Positions 1-7,044 of a stretch of DNA of 7,325 nucleotides are shown piece after piece. The position numbers were made by a program, and so were the translations under genes. The DNA is from CAZOSF01 sp964582415 (GTDB lineage: Bacteria > Bacteroidota > Bacteroidia > Flavobacteriales > Flavobacteriaceae). Below the pieces are notes generated by a model. The model did no database searches and was not told the origin of the DNA. It saw nothing but the letters and a program-made list of their open reading frames with translations. Numbering within the stretch: the first letter of the stretch is position 1; the number at the start of each line of letters is the position of its first letter. The DNA lies in assembly GCA_964582415.1 (NCBI GenBank), contig CAZOSF010000089.1:1-7325 (forward strand), read 5' to 3'.

Positions 1-4
1 ACAC

Positions 5-1282
5 TTAATTTATTTTTGAACTTCTCGATTTCAGCCCAAAATTATGAACATAGCCAAAGCTGATATCGGTAAAGTCGGCCTGGCCTAAATTGGCGTTGAT
101 ATGGGCGCCGACATAAAAATTATGGGGTTTCACTTTATCCGTTCCTAAGAAGTAATATTTCAATCCCATTCTTGTGGAAATGATATGTTTCAAATGAAAT
201 TTTGTGGTGTATTCCCCCAACACCCAGTTAGGAGGTAATTCCCTTGGAGGATAATCCCAGCCCTCATTGATACGCCAATCGAATTTATAAGAGGGTTTGA
301 ATAAATTGGCACCAATTTGAAGATCAATACCCACATGATTTAATAAGAATTCCATATTGGCAAAAACACCAATATTGGAGGCATACCATCCTGGATTGCT
401 TTTGTAGGATTCGAATTCCTGTCCTTCACGCACCAGAGATTCATTTCCTTTGATGTAGTCGTAATAATGTTGGTAAAAACGGTAGAAAGCTCCAAAACCA
501 AACCTATAGGTTTTATTCCATACCCAGCCGTATTCACCACTTAACGTGTATACTTCTGCCTTATTGTTAAAAGCCAAAGCCAAGACATTAATTCCTAACC
601 CGGAACGCACAGAGATATATCGATAGACACTCTTTTCCGGTTGCGGGGTTTCTTCTGTGATGGGAGGGGCATTAAAGGGATTGTTCCATGATACTGAAAT
701 ACTTCCCAAGAAGGAGTTTAATCCTTGGTTGGGTAGACGGGTATGTCCATTGGAGTGATGAGAGTACACCAACCCCAATCGATAATCCAGCTTTTTAGAC
801 TGATAAAGGAGGTAGTGGAAACTCGCTCGAAAAGACCATGTAAGATCTGTTGTTACTGCTTGGTTATAAAAGTTATTCTCTTGATCGAATTTCTTTGAAA
901 AATACGAAGTACCCATTCCCACCAACATACTGAGATGTTTGACCTTTCTTCCAAATAACCTGAACCGAATATACGGCATAACAGTGGCGGAAACCCCCAA
1001 CTCTTCATAATTCCCATAATCGGTAACCCCGAGTAACACCCCGGTTTCAGGCTGTTTTAGCCAGTATGCCCATTCTTCCATCTTATGAAGATTGGTCCTT
1101 CCTAATCCGATAAAGAATTGCTTCTGAAGATCTCTTTCAGGGAAGAAATCGTTGGCCTCGGCCGATATCCCCAACATAAATTCAGGAGTTATCGTTAACT
1201 CCGATGTTCCCTTGTGATCTTTGGTTTGCCCCCAGACAATACACACGAATAAATATAATAGAAGGGTTAGTTGGTACTTCAT
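5..1282 (-). CDS. PagL-like acyloxyacyl hydrolase, outer-membrane beta-barrel (lipid A 3-O-deacylase family)
   Basis: Predicted outer-membrane protein of 425 residues. PagL enzymes remove the 3-O-linked acyl chain of lipid A. The first 18 or so residues (MKYQLTLLLYLFVCIVWGQ) form a signal peptide. Residues 30 to 200 hold the PagL-like part, with the signature YSHHSNGHTRLPNQGLN near residue 173. H175 and S177 fit the catalytic His-x-Ser, but the position 12 residues after the serine, where Pseudomonas PagL has its Glu, is N189. The remaining half (about 220-425) is rich in alternating aromatic and glycine strands and looks like additional barrel. Classical PagL is only about 170 residues, so this belongs to a longer Bacteroidota type. 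The frame is open upstream to 1387, but that extension lacks signal-peptide character and would run into the divergent symporter gene, so I chose the ATG at 1282. The family call is fairly sure; enzymatic activity is inferred. Confidence 0.8.
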   Translation of the reverse strand: MKYQLTLLLYLFVCIVWGQTKDHKGTSELTITPEFMLGISAEANDFFPERDLQKQFFIGLGRTNLHKMEEWAYWLKQPETGVLLGVTDYGNYEELGVSATVMPYIRFRLFGRKVKHLSMLVGMGTSYFSKKFDQENNFYNQAVTTDLTWSFRASFHYLLYQSKKLDYRLGLVYSHHSNGHTRLPNQGLNSFLGSISVSWNNPFNAPPITEETPQPEKSVYRYISVRSGLGINVLALAFNNKAEVYTLSGEYGWVWNKTYRFGFGAFYRFYQHYYDYIKGNESLVREGQEFESYKSNPGWYASNIGVFANMEFLLNHVGIDLQIGANLFKPSYKFDWRINEGWDYPPRELPPNWVLGEYTTKFHLKHIISTRMGLKYYFLGTDKVKPHNFYVGAHINANLGQADFTDISFGYVHNFGLKSRSSKIN

Positions 1283-1306
1283 ACGACAAATAAAAACAAT
1301 CAGAAT

Positions 1307-1343
1307 GAAATTTAAAATTATAAATTGCAGGAACTCAATCAAC
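1307..1343 (-). promoter_or_regulatory. Possible promoter for the PagL-like gene
   Basis: On the minus strand GTTG (1343-1340) lies 19 bases upstream of TAATTTTA (1320-1313). This is one mismatch per box from the Bacteroidota pattern TTTG, 19-21 bases, TAnnTTTG. The predicted start of transcription lies about 25 bases before the ATG at 1282. The upstream box falls inside the beginning of the divergent symporter gene. The region is AT-rich, so chance similarity is possible. Confidence 0.3.
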
Positions 1344-2737
1344 GACTGTTGGATTTTATAGCATCTCTTACCCGAATTACAGAGCAAATGGCTTCTATAG
1401 CTTGGGGTTTGCCGTTGCTTGTTCTACTAGTGGGTGGCGGGCTATATTTACTGATTAGGATTCGATTTCTGCCGTACTTGTATTTTTTTCACGCCATCAA
1501 TATACTGAGAGGAAAATATGACAATGAACGTGACGAAGGCGAAATAAGTCACTTTCAGGCATTAACTACAGCTTTATCGGCTACTATCGGAATGGGAAAT
1601 ATTGCTGGAGTAGCAGTGGCAATCACCATGGGTGGCCCGGGGGCTATTTTTTGGATGTGGGTTAGTGCGTTCATCGGGATGAGCACCAAGTTTTTTACTG
1701 CGACCCTTGCCATATTGTACAGGGGGAGAGACGATGCTGGGAAAACTCAAGGTGGCCCCATGTATTTCATCGTAGAAGGTTTAGGAAATAATTGGAAACC
1801 GTTGGCCTACTTTTTCAGTGCAGTTGGAATGTTTGCCATGTTTCCTGTCTTCAATGCCAATCAACTTACTCAGGCGATAGATCACATTCTATTGGAACCC
1901 ATGGGATGGTCGGCTGGACTGCTGTCCAATGCTATCATAGGAGGAGTTTTGGTGGTATTAACCGGAATTGTGGTGCTCGGTGGACTTTCTAGAATTAGTA
2001 AAACGGCAGAACGCATGGTTCCTGGAATGGTCCTGCTTTATTTCGTGCTGGTTTTTATAGTTCTCATCGCAAATTACGAAGTAGTGCCACATTATTTTAA
2101 ACTCATTTTTATAGATGCCTTCAGTGCAGAATTCTTCAACGGGGATGCCTTTTTAGGTGGAGTAGTGGGGGGACTGATTTTGTTAGGGATTCGCAGAGGG
2201 GCCTTTTCCAATGAAGCAGGAATTGGAACCGCACCGATGGCTCATGGAGCGGCTAAAACCAATGAACCGGTTCGTGAAGGATTGGTAGCCATGCTAGGGC
2301 CAGCCATCGATACTTTGGTGGTTTGTACCCTAACGGCTCTCGCGATTCTGGTTACTGGGGTTTGGCAAACAAGTGATGCCGATGGTGTGAACCTCACGGC
2401 AACAGCGTTTGAAAGTGCGATGCCAGAATTTGGAAAACTCGGACTCATGATTTGTGTTTTTGTTTTTAGCCTTTCCTCATTGTTTTCGTATTCGTATTAT
2501 GGTACTAAATGCTTTTCATTTTTATTCGGCACCAAACACCAAGGGATCTACAATTACTTGTACGTGTTGAGCATAATGCTAGGGGCCACAACCTCCTTAT
2601 CGGCTATGATTAACCTAATGGATACGGCTTTTGCCATGATGGCAATTCCCACTATGACCGCCACCATTTTACTGGCGCCTCGGGTTGTGAAAGTCACTAA
2701 GGAGTATTTTAAAAGGCTGGAAAGTTCTAAGGGATAG
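1325..2737 (+). CDS. Alanine/glycine:cation symporter (AGCS family)
   Basis: Inner-membrane carrier that imports alanine or glycine together with sodium or a proton. The 470 residues match the usual AGCS length, with about ten or eleven hydrophobic segments. Family landmarks are visible in order: LLVLLVGGGLYLL in the first helix (31-43), GMGNIAGVAVAI (89-100), the signature GGPGAIFWMW (103-112), TQGGPMYF (141-148), and RRGAFSNEAGIGTAPMAHG (290-308), a conserved region linked to substrate and cation binding. The start is uncertain. The longest form begins with TTG at 1325 and gives an amphipathic N-terminal helix before the first membrane segment, as in relatives. An ATG at 1388 (residue 22) would shorten it to 449 residues and leave only five residues before the tryptophan that opens helix 1. 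Neither start has a strong Shine-Dalgarno site. The 3' end overlaps the convergent SGNH-like gene by 11 bases. The substrate (Ala versus Gly) cannot be decided from sequence. Confidence 0.93.
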   Translation: MQELNQRLLDFIASLTRITEQMASIAWGLPLLVLLVGGGLYLLIRIRFLPYLYFFHAINILRGKYDNERDEGEISHFQALTTALSATIGMGNIAGVAVAITMGGPGAIFWMWVSAFIGMSTKFFTATLAILYRGRDDAGKTQGGPMYFIVEGLGNNWKPLAYFFSAVGMFAMFPVFNANQLTQAIDHILLEPMGWSAGLLSNAIIGGVLVVLTGIVVLGGLSRISKTAERMVPGMVLLYFVLVFIVLIANYEVVPHYFKLIFIDAFSAEFFNGDAFLGGVVGGLILLGIRRGAFSNEAGIGTAPMAHGAAKTNEPVREGLVAMLGPAIDTLVVCTLTALAILVTGVWQTSDADGVNLTATAFESAMPEFGKLGLMICVFVFSLSSLFSYSYYGTKCFSFLFGTKHQGIYNYLYVLSIMLGATTSLSAMINLMDTAFAMMAIPTMTATILLAPRVVKVTKEYFKRLESSKG

Positions 2738-3668
2738 TGTTCAGAACCGAATTCAATTGAGCAGTAAACAATCGGGCACCACTCGGACTTAAATGGCTCT
2801 GATTCCAAAAATTCATAACGGAATACGTGGCTCCAGTTTCTTCCGCATTTAAAATCATTACGTTGGTATAATTTTGAGAAACTTTTACCAATACGGAGTT
2901 TCTTCTTTCCAATATTTCGGGAATCCGCTTATCCAAATAGGTATAATACATTGGAACAGTGCAAATGACCACATTTAAATCGTTGTCCTTTAGAAATTCG
3001 AGCATTTCAAGGAAATAGTCGCTATTCTCTTTGAATAGGAGAAGATTGGGAATCTGATTGATTTTGAAATTAGGCATGGCTTCGATTTTTTCTATATCGA
3101 AGTCAACTTTTACAAACTGTCCATAAGTATCTGAGAAGTTAAAGCCGTAGCGATTAAAATTGAATGGAGCTTTGTCGTCTATGTAATAATCTTCCAATCT
3201 TTCTGAATAGACTTTGGGGTTGGATAGGTATATCAACCTGTCCTTGAAATAAGTGAAACGATCGAAACAGTTTACATTATAGTATTTCAAGTAGAGACTG
3301 TTCTTGTAAAATTCTGGACCATTATGGGGTAATTCAAAATGACTATAGGACACCTCCAATACCACGGTTTTTAATTTCGGTAATCGAGGAAGCAAACCCT
3401 TAAGTAAATGAAAGTCTGTATCATGATGCTGGGACCCAGAGGCCATATTTAGCGTTGGAGACCCCAGCCATTCTGCGTTTACAGCACTCATTATTTGTGA
3501 GGAACCTAGGATTAAGGTTTCAATTTGATTAGATTCTTCGTCCAACTGTTTTTCCAATATCGGATAGGCAGAAGGAATTTGAAGGGTAAGATATTCTACC
3601 CATAACACGGCCGCTATCACTGGCGTGAAAAACAATAGGCAATATGTTATAAACTTACGAAGGGTCAA
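2727..3668 (-). CDS. Membrane-anchored SGNH-like protein, partner of the MBOAT acyltransferase
   Basis: Protein of 313 residues with one N-terminal membrane anchor (about 6-27) followed by a periplasmic domain. Weak SGNH-hydrolase features are visible: LILGSSQIMSAVN (52-64), where GSSQ would stand for the GDS block with the nucleophile serine, and NQSHLSPSGARLF near the C-terminus (289-301), which looks like the block with the catalytic histidine (H292). The residue three before that histidine is N289, where active enzymes usually carry Asp. Proteins of this kind commonly follow MBOAT genes in Bacteroidota and resemble DltD or AlgX/AlgJ in role, so it probably helps pass acyl groups to a glycan. 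I chose a TTG start at 3668, which overlaps the MBOAT stop as TTGA (4 bases), because it sits directly before the membrane anchor and suggests translational coupling. The frame is open to 3767, but that extension lies within the MBOAT gene and reads as its shadow. No Shine-Dalgarno site is seen. Function is inferred from context. Confidence 0.72.
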   Translation of the reverse strand: MTLRKFITYCLLFFTPVIAAVLWVEYLTLQIPSAYPILEKQLDEESNQIETLILGSSQIMSAVNAEWLGSPTLNMASGSQHHDTDFHLLKGLLPRLPKLKTVVLEVSYSHFELPHNGPEFYKNSLYLKYYNVNCFDRFTYFKDRLIYLSNPKVYSERLEDYYIDDKAPFNFNRYGFNFSDTYGQFVKVDFDIEKIEAMPNFKINQIPNLLLFKENSDYFLEMLEFLKDNDLNVVICTVPMYYTYLDKRIPEILERRNSVLVKVSQNYTNVMILNAEETGATYSVMNFWNQSHLSPSGARLFTAQLNSVLNTIP

Positions 3669-5092
3669 AATTGAAAATAGATAAAAGCCATTTTGGGTTC
3701 GGCATATTGAATAATAACGAAAACGAGAGTATAATAGATTGCCCAACGAAGGGGTTTGGGCACCCATTTTTCCAATGATTCCATTGGAAAATCACTTTTT
3801 CGGAACATCATTTCGACGACCAAGAGAACTAGTAAATACCCTACTTTCCACCCGATCAGGCTATTGAAAAATCCATCCGTAGAGAAAGTTAGGATGCGCT
3901 TAAAATACATCCAAGCCTGTCCCATGCTTGTGGCTCGAAACAATATGGCAGAGATGATGAACCCGAAAAACACATAAAGCATAGAAACCCATTGCGGTGC
4001 TTGCCCCAAAGCCTTTACCAGAGTCACTTTGTGCCGATTGATAGGAACTCGTTCAATCATCAATAGGAGGGCATTAAAGACTCCGAAACCAATAAAGGTC
4101 CATTTGGCTCCATGCCACAACCCTACCAAACTCATCGTAATGAACAAGCCGGCGAGACGCGTACTTGTTGTGATTGACTTGAATGATTTCACAAAAGGAA
4201 TGTAAACATAGTCTGTAAACCATCGGGTGAGGGTAATATGCCATCGTTGCCAGAAATCGGTAAAACTTTTCGCCCTATAAGGTAGATGGAAGTTTTTACT
4301 CAAACGGAAACCCAATAACTTTCCAGTACCGATAGCAATATCCGTATACCCCGAAAAATCGCAATACACTTGAAAGCAGAATAATACTGCCGCATAGGTT
4401 AAGGTGATAAAATGGTAGTTTTCTGGCTGATCAAAGGCCATATTCACTGCTAATCCCAATTTCTCGGCAACAATGATCTTTTTGAACAACCCCCATAGTA
4501 TTTGGCGCAATCCATTAATGGCATTGGTACCATCAAAAACACGATCTATTTCGAACTGAGGAATCAACTTCTTGGCCCGCTCTATGGGCCCAGCCACTAA
4601 TTGAGGAAAGAAGCTCACGAAACACAAGAAGGTGAGTAGATTTTTCGTTGCAGGAATTTTTCCGCGGTACACATCCAAAGTATACCCCATGGTTTGAAAT
4701 GTATAGAAGCTTAGCCCTACAGGAACGGCGATATTCCAAAAAGTGTACGGGGATTCTGGGGTGAGTTGAAAGAGGGAATAAAAAGAACCTAAAAAGAAGT
4801 TAAAATACTTAAAGGCTACAAGAACCCCAAGATTCCAGAATACACTTGTATAAACTACTATCTTTCGTTGTGTTTTATTGGTGGGCTTTTCAAGGTAAAC
4901 GCCAGCTAAGTAATCAATTATAGAGCTAGAAAATAATAGGAGGAGAAAACGCCAATCCCAAACCGCATAGAAAAAGTAACTGGCTACAAGTAAGAACGCA
5001 TTTTGCCATTCACGCCTGCTGCTGCCTATTCCCCAATAAATGAGGAAGGCAATACTGAGAAAGAGTCCGAAATCGAATGAGTTGAATAGCAC
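3665..5092 (-). CDS. MBOAT family O-acyltransferase (AlgI/DltB-like)
   Basis: Polytopic inner-membrane acyltransferase of 475 residues, the usual length for AlgI-type proteins. It is expected to move acyl (commonly acetyl) groups across the membrane to an extracytoplasmic glycan. Family marks are the N-terminal MLFNSFDFGLFL, then PVGLSFYTFQTMGYTLDVYRG (124-144), FFPQLVAGPIERA (161-173), CDFSGYTDIAIG (244-255), FWQRWHITLTRWF with H285, and LVGLWHGAKWTF with H327, which corresponds to the invariant MBOAT histidine. The start codon is GTG, supported by a good Shine-Dalgarno site and by the N-terminus matching relatives. It is the first gene of a two-gene unit with the SGNH-like gene, which overlaps its stop codon. 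The target polymer is unknown: no alginate, teichoic acid or capsule genes lie in the window. The family call is secure, the substrate is not. Confidence 0.93.
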   Translation of the reverse strand: MLFNSFDFGLFLSIAFLIYWGIGSSRREWQNAFLLVASYFFYAVWDWRFLLLLFSSSIIDYLAGVYLEKPTNKTQRKIVVYTSVFWNLGVLVAFKYFNFFLGSFYSLFQLTPESPYTFWNIAVPVGLSFYTFQTMGYTLDVYRGKIPATKNLLTFLCFVSFFPQLVAGPIERAKKLIPQFEIDRVFDGTNAINGLRQILWGLFKKIIVAEKLGLAVNMAFDQPENYHFITLTYAAVLFCFQVYCDFSGYTDIAIGTGKLLGFRLSKNFHLPYRAKSFTDFWQRWHITLTRWFTDYVYIPFVKSFKSITTSTRLAGLFITMSLVGLWHGAKWTFIGFGVFNALLLMIERVPINRHKVTLVKALGQAPQWVSMLYVFFGFIISAILFRATSMGQAWMYFKRILTFSTDGFFNSLIGWKVGYLLVLLVVEMMFRKSDFPMESLEKWVPKPLRWAIYYTLVFVIIQYAEPKMAFIYFQF

Positions 5093-5098
5093 CTGAGG

Positions 5099-5104
5099 TC
5101 CTTT
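5099..5104 (-). promoter_or_regulatory. Shine-Dalgarno site of the MBOAT gene
   Basis: AAAGGA on the minus strand ends six bases before the GTG at 5092. It is the only strong Shine-Dalgarno-like site I see before a gene in this window, and it supports GTG as the true start. Confidence 0.6.
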
Positions 5105-5115
5105 GGGAATAAAGA

Positions 5116-5143
5116 TAAAAAAAGGCCGCGTTTAGCGACCTTT
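5116..5143 (-). terminator. Intrinsic terminator after the M42 peptidase gene
   Basis: On the minus strand AAAGGTCGC (5143-5135), a five-base loop TAAAC, and GCGGCCTTT (5129-5121) form a 9-bp stem with one G-U pair. The final Ts of the stem continue into a run of seven Ts (5123-5117). It begins 13 bases past the peptidase stop codon, so it should end that transcript before the MBOAT gene. On the plus strand the stem is not followed by a T-run, so it looks one-directional. Confidence 0.85.
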
Positions 5144-5156
5144 CCAGTATTGAATA

Positions 5157-6242
5157 TTATTCAAAATAACTAAAGGAATCTCCATCCTTCATCTTCAACA
5201 GTGTTTCATAAATGAGTTTGATCACATTTTCAACGTCGTCCTTATGCACCATTTCCACCGTGGTATGCATATAACGAAGCGGCAACGATATCAATGCGCT
5301 CGCTACTCCGCAATTGCTATAAGCAAATGCGTCGGTGTCGGTTCCAGTGGCACGTGAAAGCGCAGAACGTTGGAAGGGGATTTTTTTGGCTTCCGCTGTT
5401 TCTACAATTAAATCACGCAATTTTTGCTGTACTGCAGGTGCATAGGCAATTACGGGGCCTTCTCCGATTTTCACATCGCCTTCTTTCTTTGCATCGATCA
5501 TGGGGGTTTGGGTGTCGTGGGTCACATCGGTAACAATGGCGGCATTGGGTTGGATGCGTTCGGCGATCATTTGCGCGCCTCGCAAACCGATTTCTTCCTG
5601 AACGGAATTGGTAATATAGAGTCCGAAAGGTAATTTCTTTTTGTTTTCATGAAGCATTCGTGCAACTTCAGCAATCATGAATCCCCCCATGCGGTTGTCT
5701 AGAGCTCTACAAACAAATTTATCCTTATTCAAAATATGGAATTCATCAGGATAGGTAATGACACAGCCTACATGAACTCCCATTTTTTCAACTTCCTCTT
5801 TGTTTTTGGCACCGATGTCAATAAAAATATTGTCTGGTTTTGGTGGCTCTTCTTTTCCTCTGTCACGCGTATGGATAGCGGGCCATCCAAAAACCCCTTT
5901 TATAATTCCTTTTTTTGTGTGGATGTTGACGATTTTGGAAGGGGCGATTTGATGATCCGACCCTCCATTGCGAATTACATAGATAAGTCCTTTATCATTG
6001 ATATAATTAACGAACCAAGAAATTTCGTCGGCATGGCCCTCAATCACCACTTTATACTTGGCTTTGGGATTGATAACAGCCACAGCGGTTCCATAGGTGT
6101 CGGTAATGAATTCGTCCACATAAGGCTTTAGATAGTCCATCCAGAGCTTTTGCCCATCCCATTCGTATCCCGTAGGTGAGGCATTGTTGAGATATTTTTC
6201 GAGGAAAGTAAGTGACTTTTTGTTCAATGTAGATTTTGCCAT
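5157..6242 (-). CDS. M42 family metallo-aminopeptidase (glutamyl aminopeptidase/TET-like)
   Basis: Cytoplasmic di-metal aminopeptidase of 361 residues, the normal M42 length. Relatives form large tetrahedral (TET) 12-mers that trim short peptides. All expected active-site residues are present: H70 and catalytic D72 in EGHADEI, bridging D182 in ALDNRMGG, catalytic base E216 and ligand E217 in QEEIGLRGA, D239 in TDVTHD, and H326 in RYMHTTVEM. The stretch from roughly 75 to 170 is the inserted beta-rich domain used in oligomer assembly in this family. There is no signal peptide. The ATG at 6242 lacks a Shine-Dalgarno site but is preceded by an A-rich stretch, as usual in Bacteroidota. The gene is divergent from the DUF4294 gene and is closed by its own terminator, so it is probably a single-gene transcript. 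Peptide specificity cannot be read from the sequence. Confidence 0.95.
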   Translation of the reverse strand: MAKSTLNKKSLTFLEKYLNNASPTGYEWDGQKLWMDYLKPYVDEFITDTYGTAVAVINPKAKYKVVIEGHADEISWFVNYINDKGLIYVIRNGGSDHQIAPSKIVNIHTKKGIIKGVFGWPAIHTRDRGKEEPPKPDNIFIDIGAKNKEEVEKMGVHVGCVITYPDEFHILNKDKFVCRALDNRMGGFMIAEVARMLHENKKKLPFGLYITNSVQEEIGLRGAQMIAERIQPNAAIVTDVTHDTQTPMIDAKKEGDVKIGEGPVIAYAPAVQQKLRDLIVETAEAKKIPFQRSALSRATGTDTDAFAYSNCGVASALISLPLRYMHTTVEMVHKDDVENVIKLIYETLLKMKDGDSFSYFE

Positions 6243-6264
6243 AATGGTATTTTCTGTTGTTTAT

Positions 6265-6272
6265 CAAAATTA
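6265..6272 (-). promoter_or_regulatory. Possible -7 element of the M42 peptidase promoter
   Basis: TAATTTTG on the minus strand (6272-6265) matches the Bacteroidota -7 element TAnnTTTG exactly. It lies 22 bases before the peptidase ATG, so the mRNA leader would be short. The nearest upstream TTTG (6302-6299) is 26 bases away, longer than the usual 19-21, so the -33 part is not convincing. Confidence 0.42.
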
Positions 6273-6307
6273 GGAATTAATTAATAAAGACCGCGAGGCA
6301 AATATTG

Positions 6308-6315
6308 TAATTTTG
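6308..6315 (+). promoter_or_regulatory. Possible -7 element of the DUF4294 gene promoter
   Basis: TAATTTTG (6308-6315) is an exact match to TAnnTTTG, 30 bases before the ATG at 6346. I see no TTTG box at the expected distance upstream (around 6283-6288), so the promoter call rests on the -7 element and its placement in a divergent intergenic region. Confidence 0.4.
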
Positions 6316-6345
6316 GTATGCTTTTCGTTGGGAATAAGCAAAACG

Positions 6346-7044
6346 ATGAATTTTAATAAGTTACTTTTTTTAGGGCTTTTGTTTTGTGGATGGAATATGT
6401 TTTCCCAGACCACGGACTATGAGTTTGGGGAGGAGCGGGATACCACAGCAGTTTTCTACTATATTATAGAAGGAGACACTATCCCAAGAGAGTATATCAA
6501 TTTGGAGGAGGTGGTGCTTTTAAATAAACTGAAGTTCAACTCCAAGGAAGACCGTAGGCGTTATCTAATATTAAGGCGAAAAACCAGAAAGGTATATCCT
6601 TACGCGAAATTGGCCGCTGAACGATTGGTGGTGATGAAGGAGCGCATGGCCTCTCTGGAAAAAAATCATGAGAAGAAAAAGTATGCAAAGCGTGTTCAGA
6701 AATACATTGAAGGTGAGTTTTCCGATCAATTGAAAAAGCTAACACGTACAGAAGGTCAGATTTTGGTTAAGTTGATTTATCGCCAAACAGGTACTACTGC
6801 ATTTGATTTGGTAAAAGAATTGCGCACGGGTTGGCGGGCCTTCTGGTACAACACTACAGCCAACATGTTTGATATTTCTTTAAAAGAGGAGTATCGTCCC
6901 TTCGACGTGAAGGAGGATTATTTAATAGAAGATATATTGGAGCGATCTTTTCAGGAGAACATCCTGGAGCGGCAGAAGCCAGCTTTCAAGATTGATTATT
7001 TAGAACTCACAGATCATTGGAATGAACATTCAAGTAAGAATTAA
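6346..7044 (+). CDS. DUF4294 domain-containing exported protein
   Basis: Protein of 232 residues of unknown function. Residues 1-21 (MNFNKLLFLGLLFCGWNMFSQ) are a typical flavobacterial signal peptide, so it is probably periplasmic or envelope-associated. The mature part matches the DUF4294 family as I know it: YYIIEGDTIPREYINLEEVVLLNKL opening the domain, then a basic helical stretch with RRKTRKVYPYAKLAAERL (77-94), and a conserved C-terminal half with LTRTEGQILVKLIYRQTG (132-149) and LRTGWRAFWYNTTANMFDISLKEEYRP. The middle (about 65-125) is highly charged and probably helical. There are no cysteines in the mature protein and no obvious catalytic motif. The frame is open to a TTG at 6313, but the ATG at 6346 begins exactly at the signal peptide. 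Neighbourhood with an M42 peptidase gene is, from memory, common in Flavobacteriaceae. No terminator is evident after it. Confidence 0.82.
   Translation: MNFNKLLFLGLLFCGWNMFSQTTDYEFGEERDTTAVFYYIIEGDTIPREYINLEEVVLLNKLKFNSKEDRRRYLILRRKTRKVYPYAKLAAERLVVMKERMASLEKNHEKKKYAKRVQKYIEGEFSDQLKKLTRTEGQILVKLIYRQTGTTAFDLVKELRTGWRAFWYNTTANMFDISLKEEYRPFDVKEDYLIEDILERSFQENILERQKPAFKIDYLELTDHWNEHSSKN

Noticed and set aside
1305..1361. 18-codon upstream open frame (ATG at 1305) overlapping the symporter start
   Set aside because: Considered as a leader peptide, but it has no Shine-Dalgarno site, no amino-acid bias suggesting attenuation and no terminator hairpin.
1283..1387. 35-residue upstream extension of the PagL-like protein
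   Set aside because: The internal ATG at 1282 begins a clear signal peptide. The extension would bury it and overlap the divergent gene.
3669..3767. Longer N-terminus of the SGNH-like protein (33 more residues)
   Set aside because: It lies wholly inside the MBOAT gene, reads as low-quality shadow sequence and would put the membrane anchor in the middle of an unlikely N-terminus.
5736..6131. 131-codon plus-strand open frame opposite the M42 peptidase gene
   Set aside because: The peptidase is fully conserved on the other strand with all its active-site residues. The antisense frame has no recognisable family or start signal and mirrors the peptidase codons.
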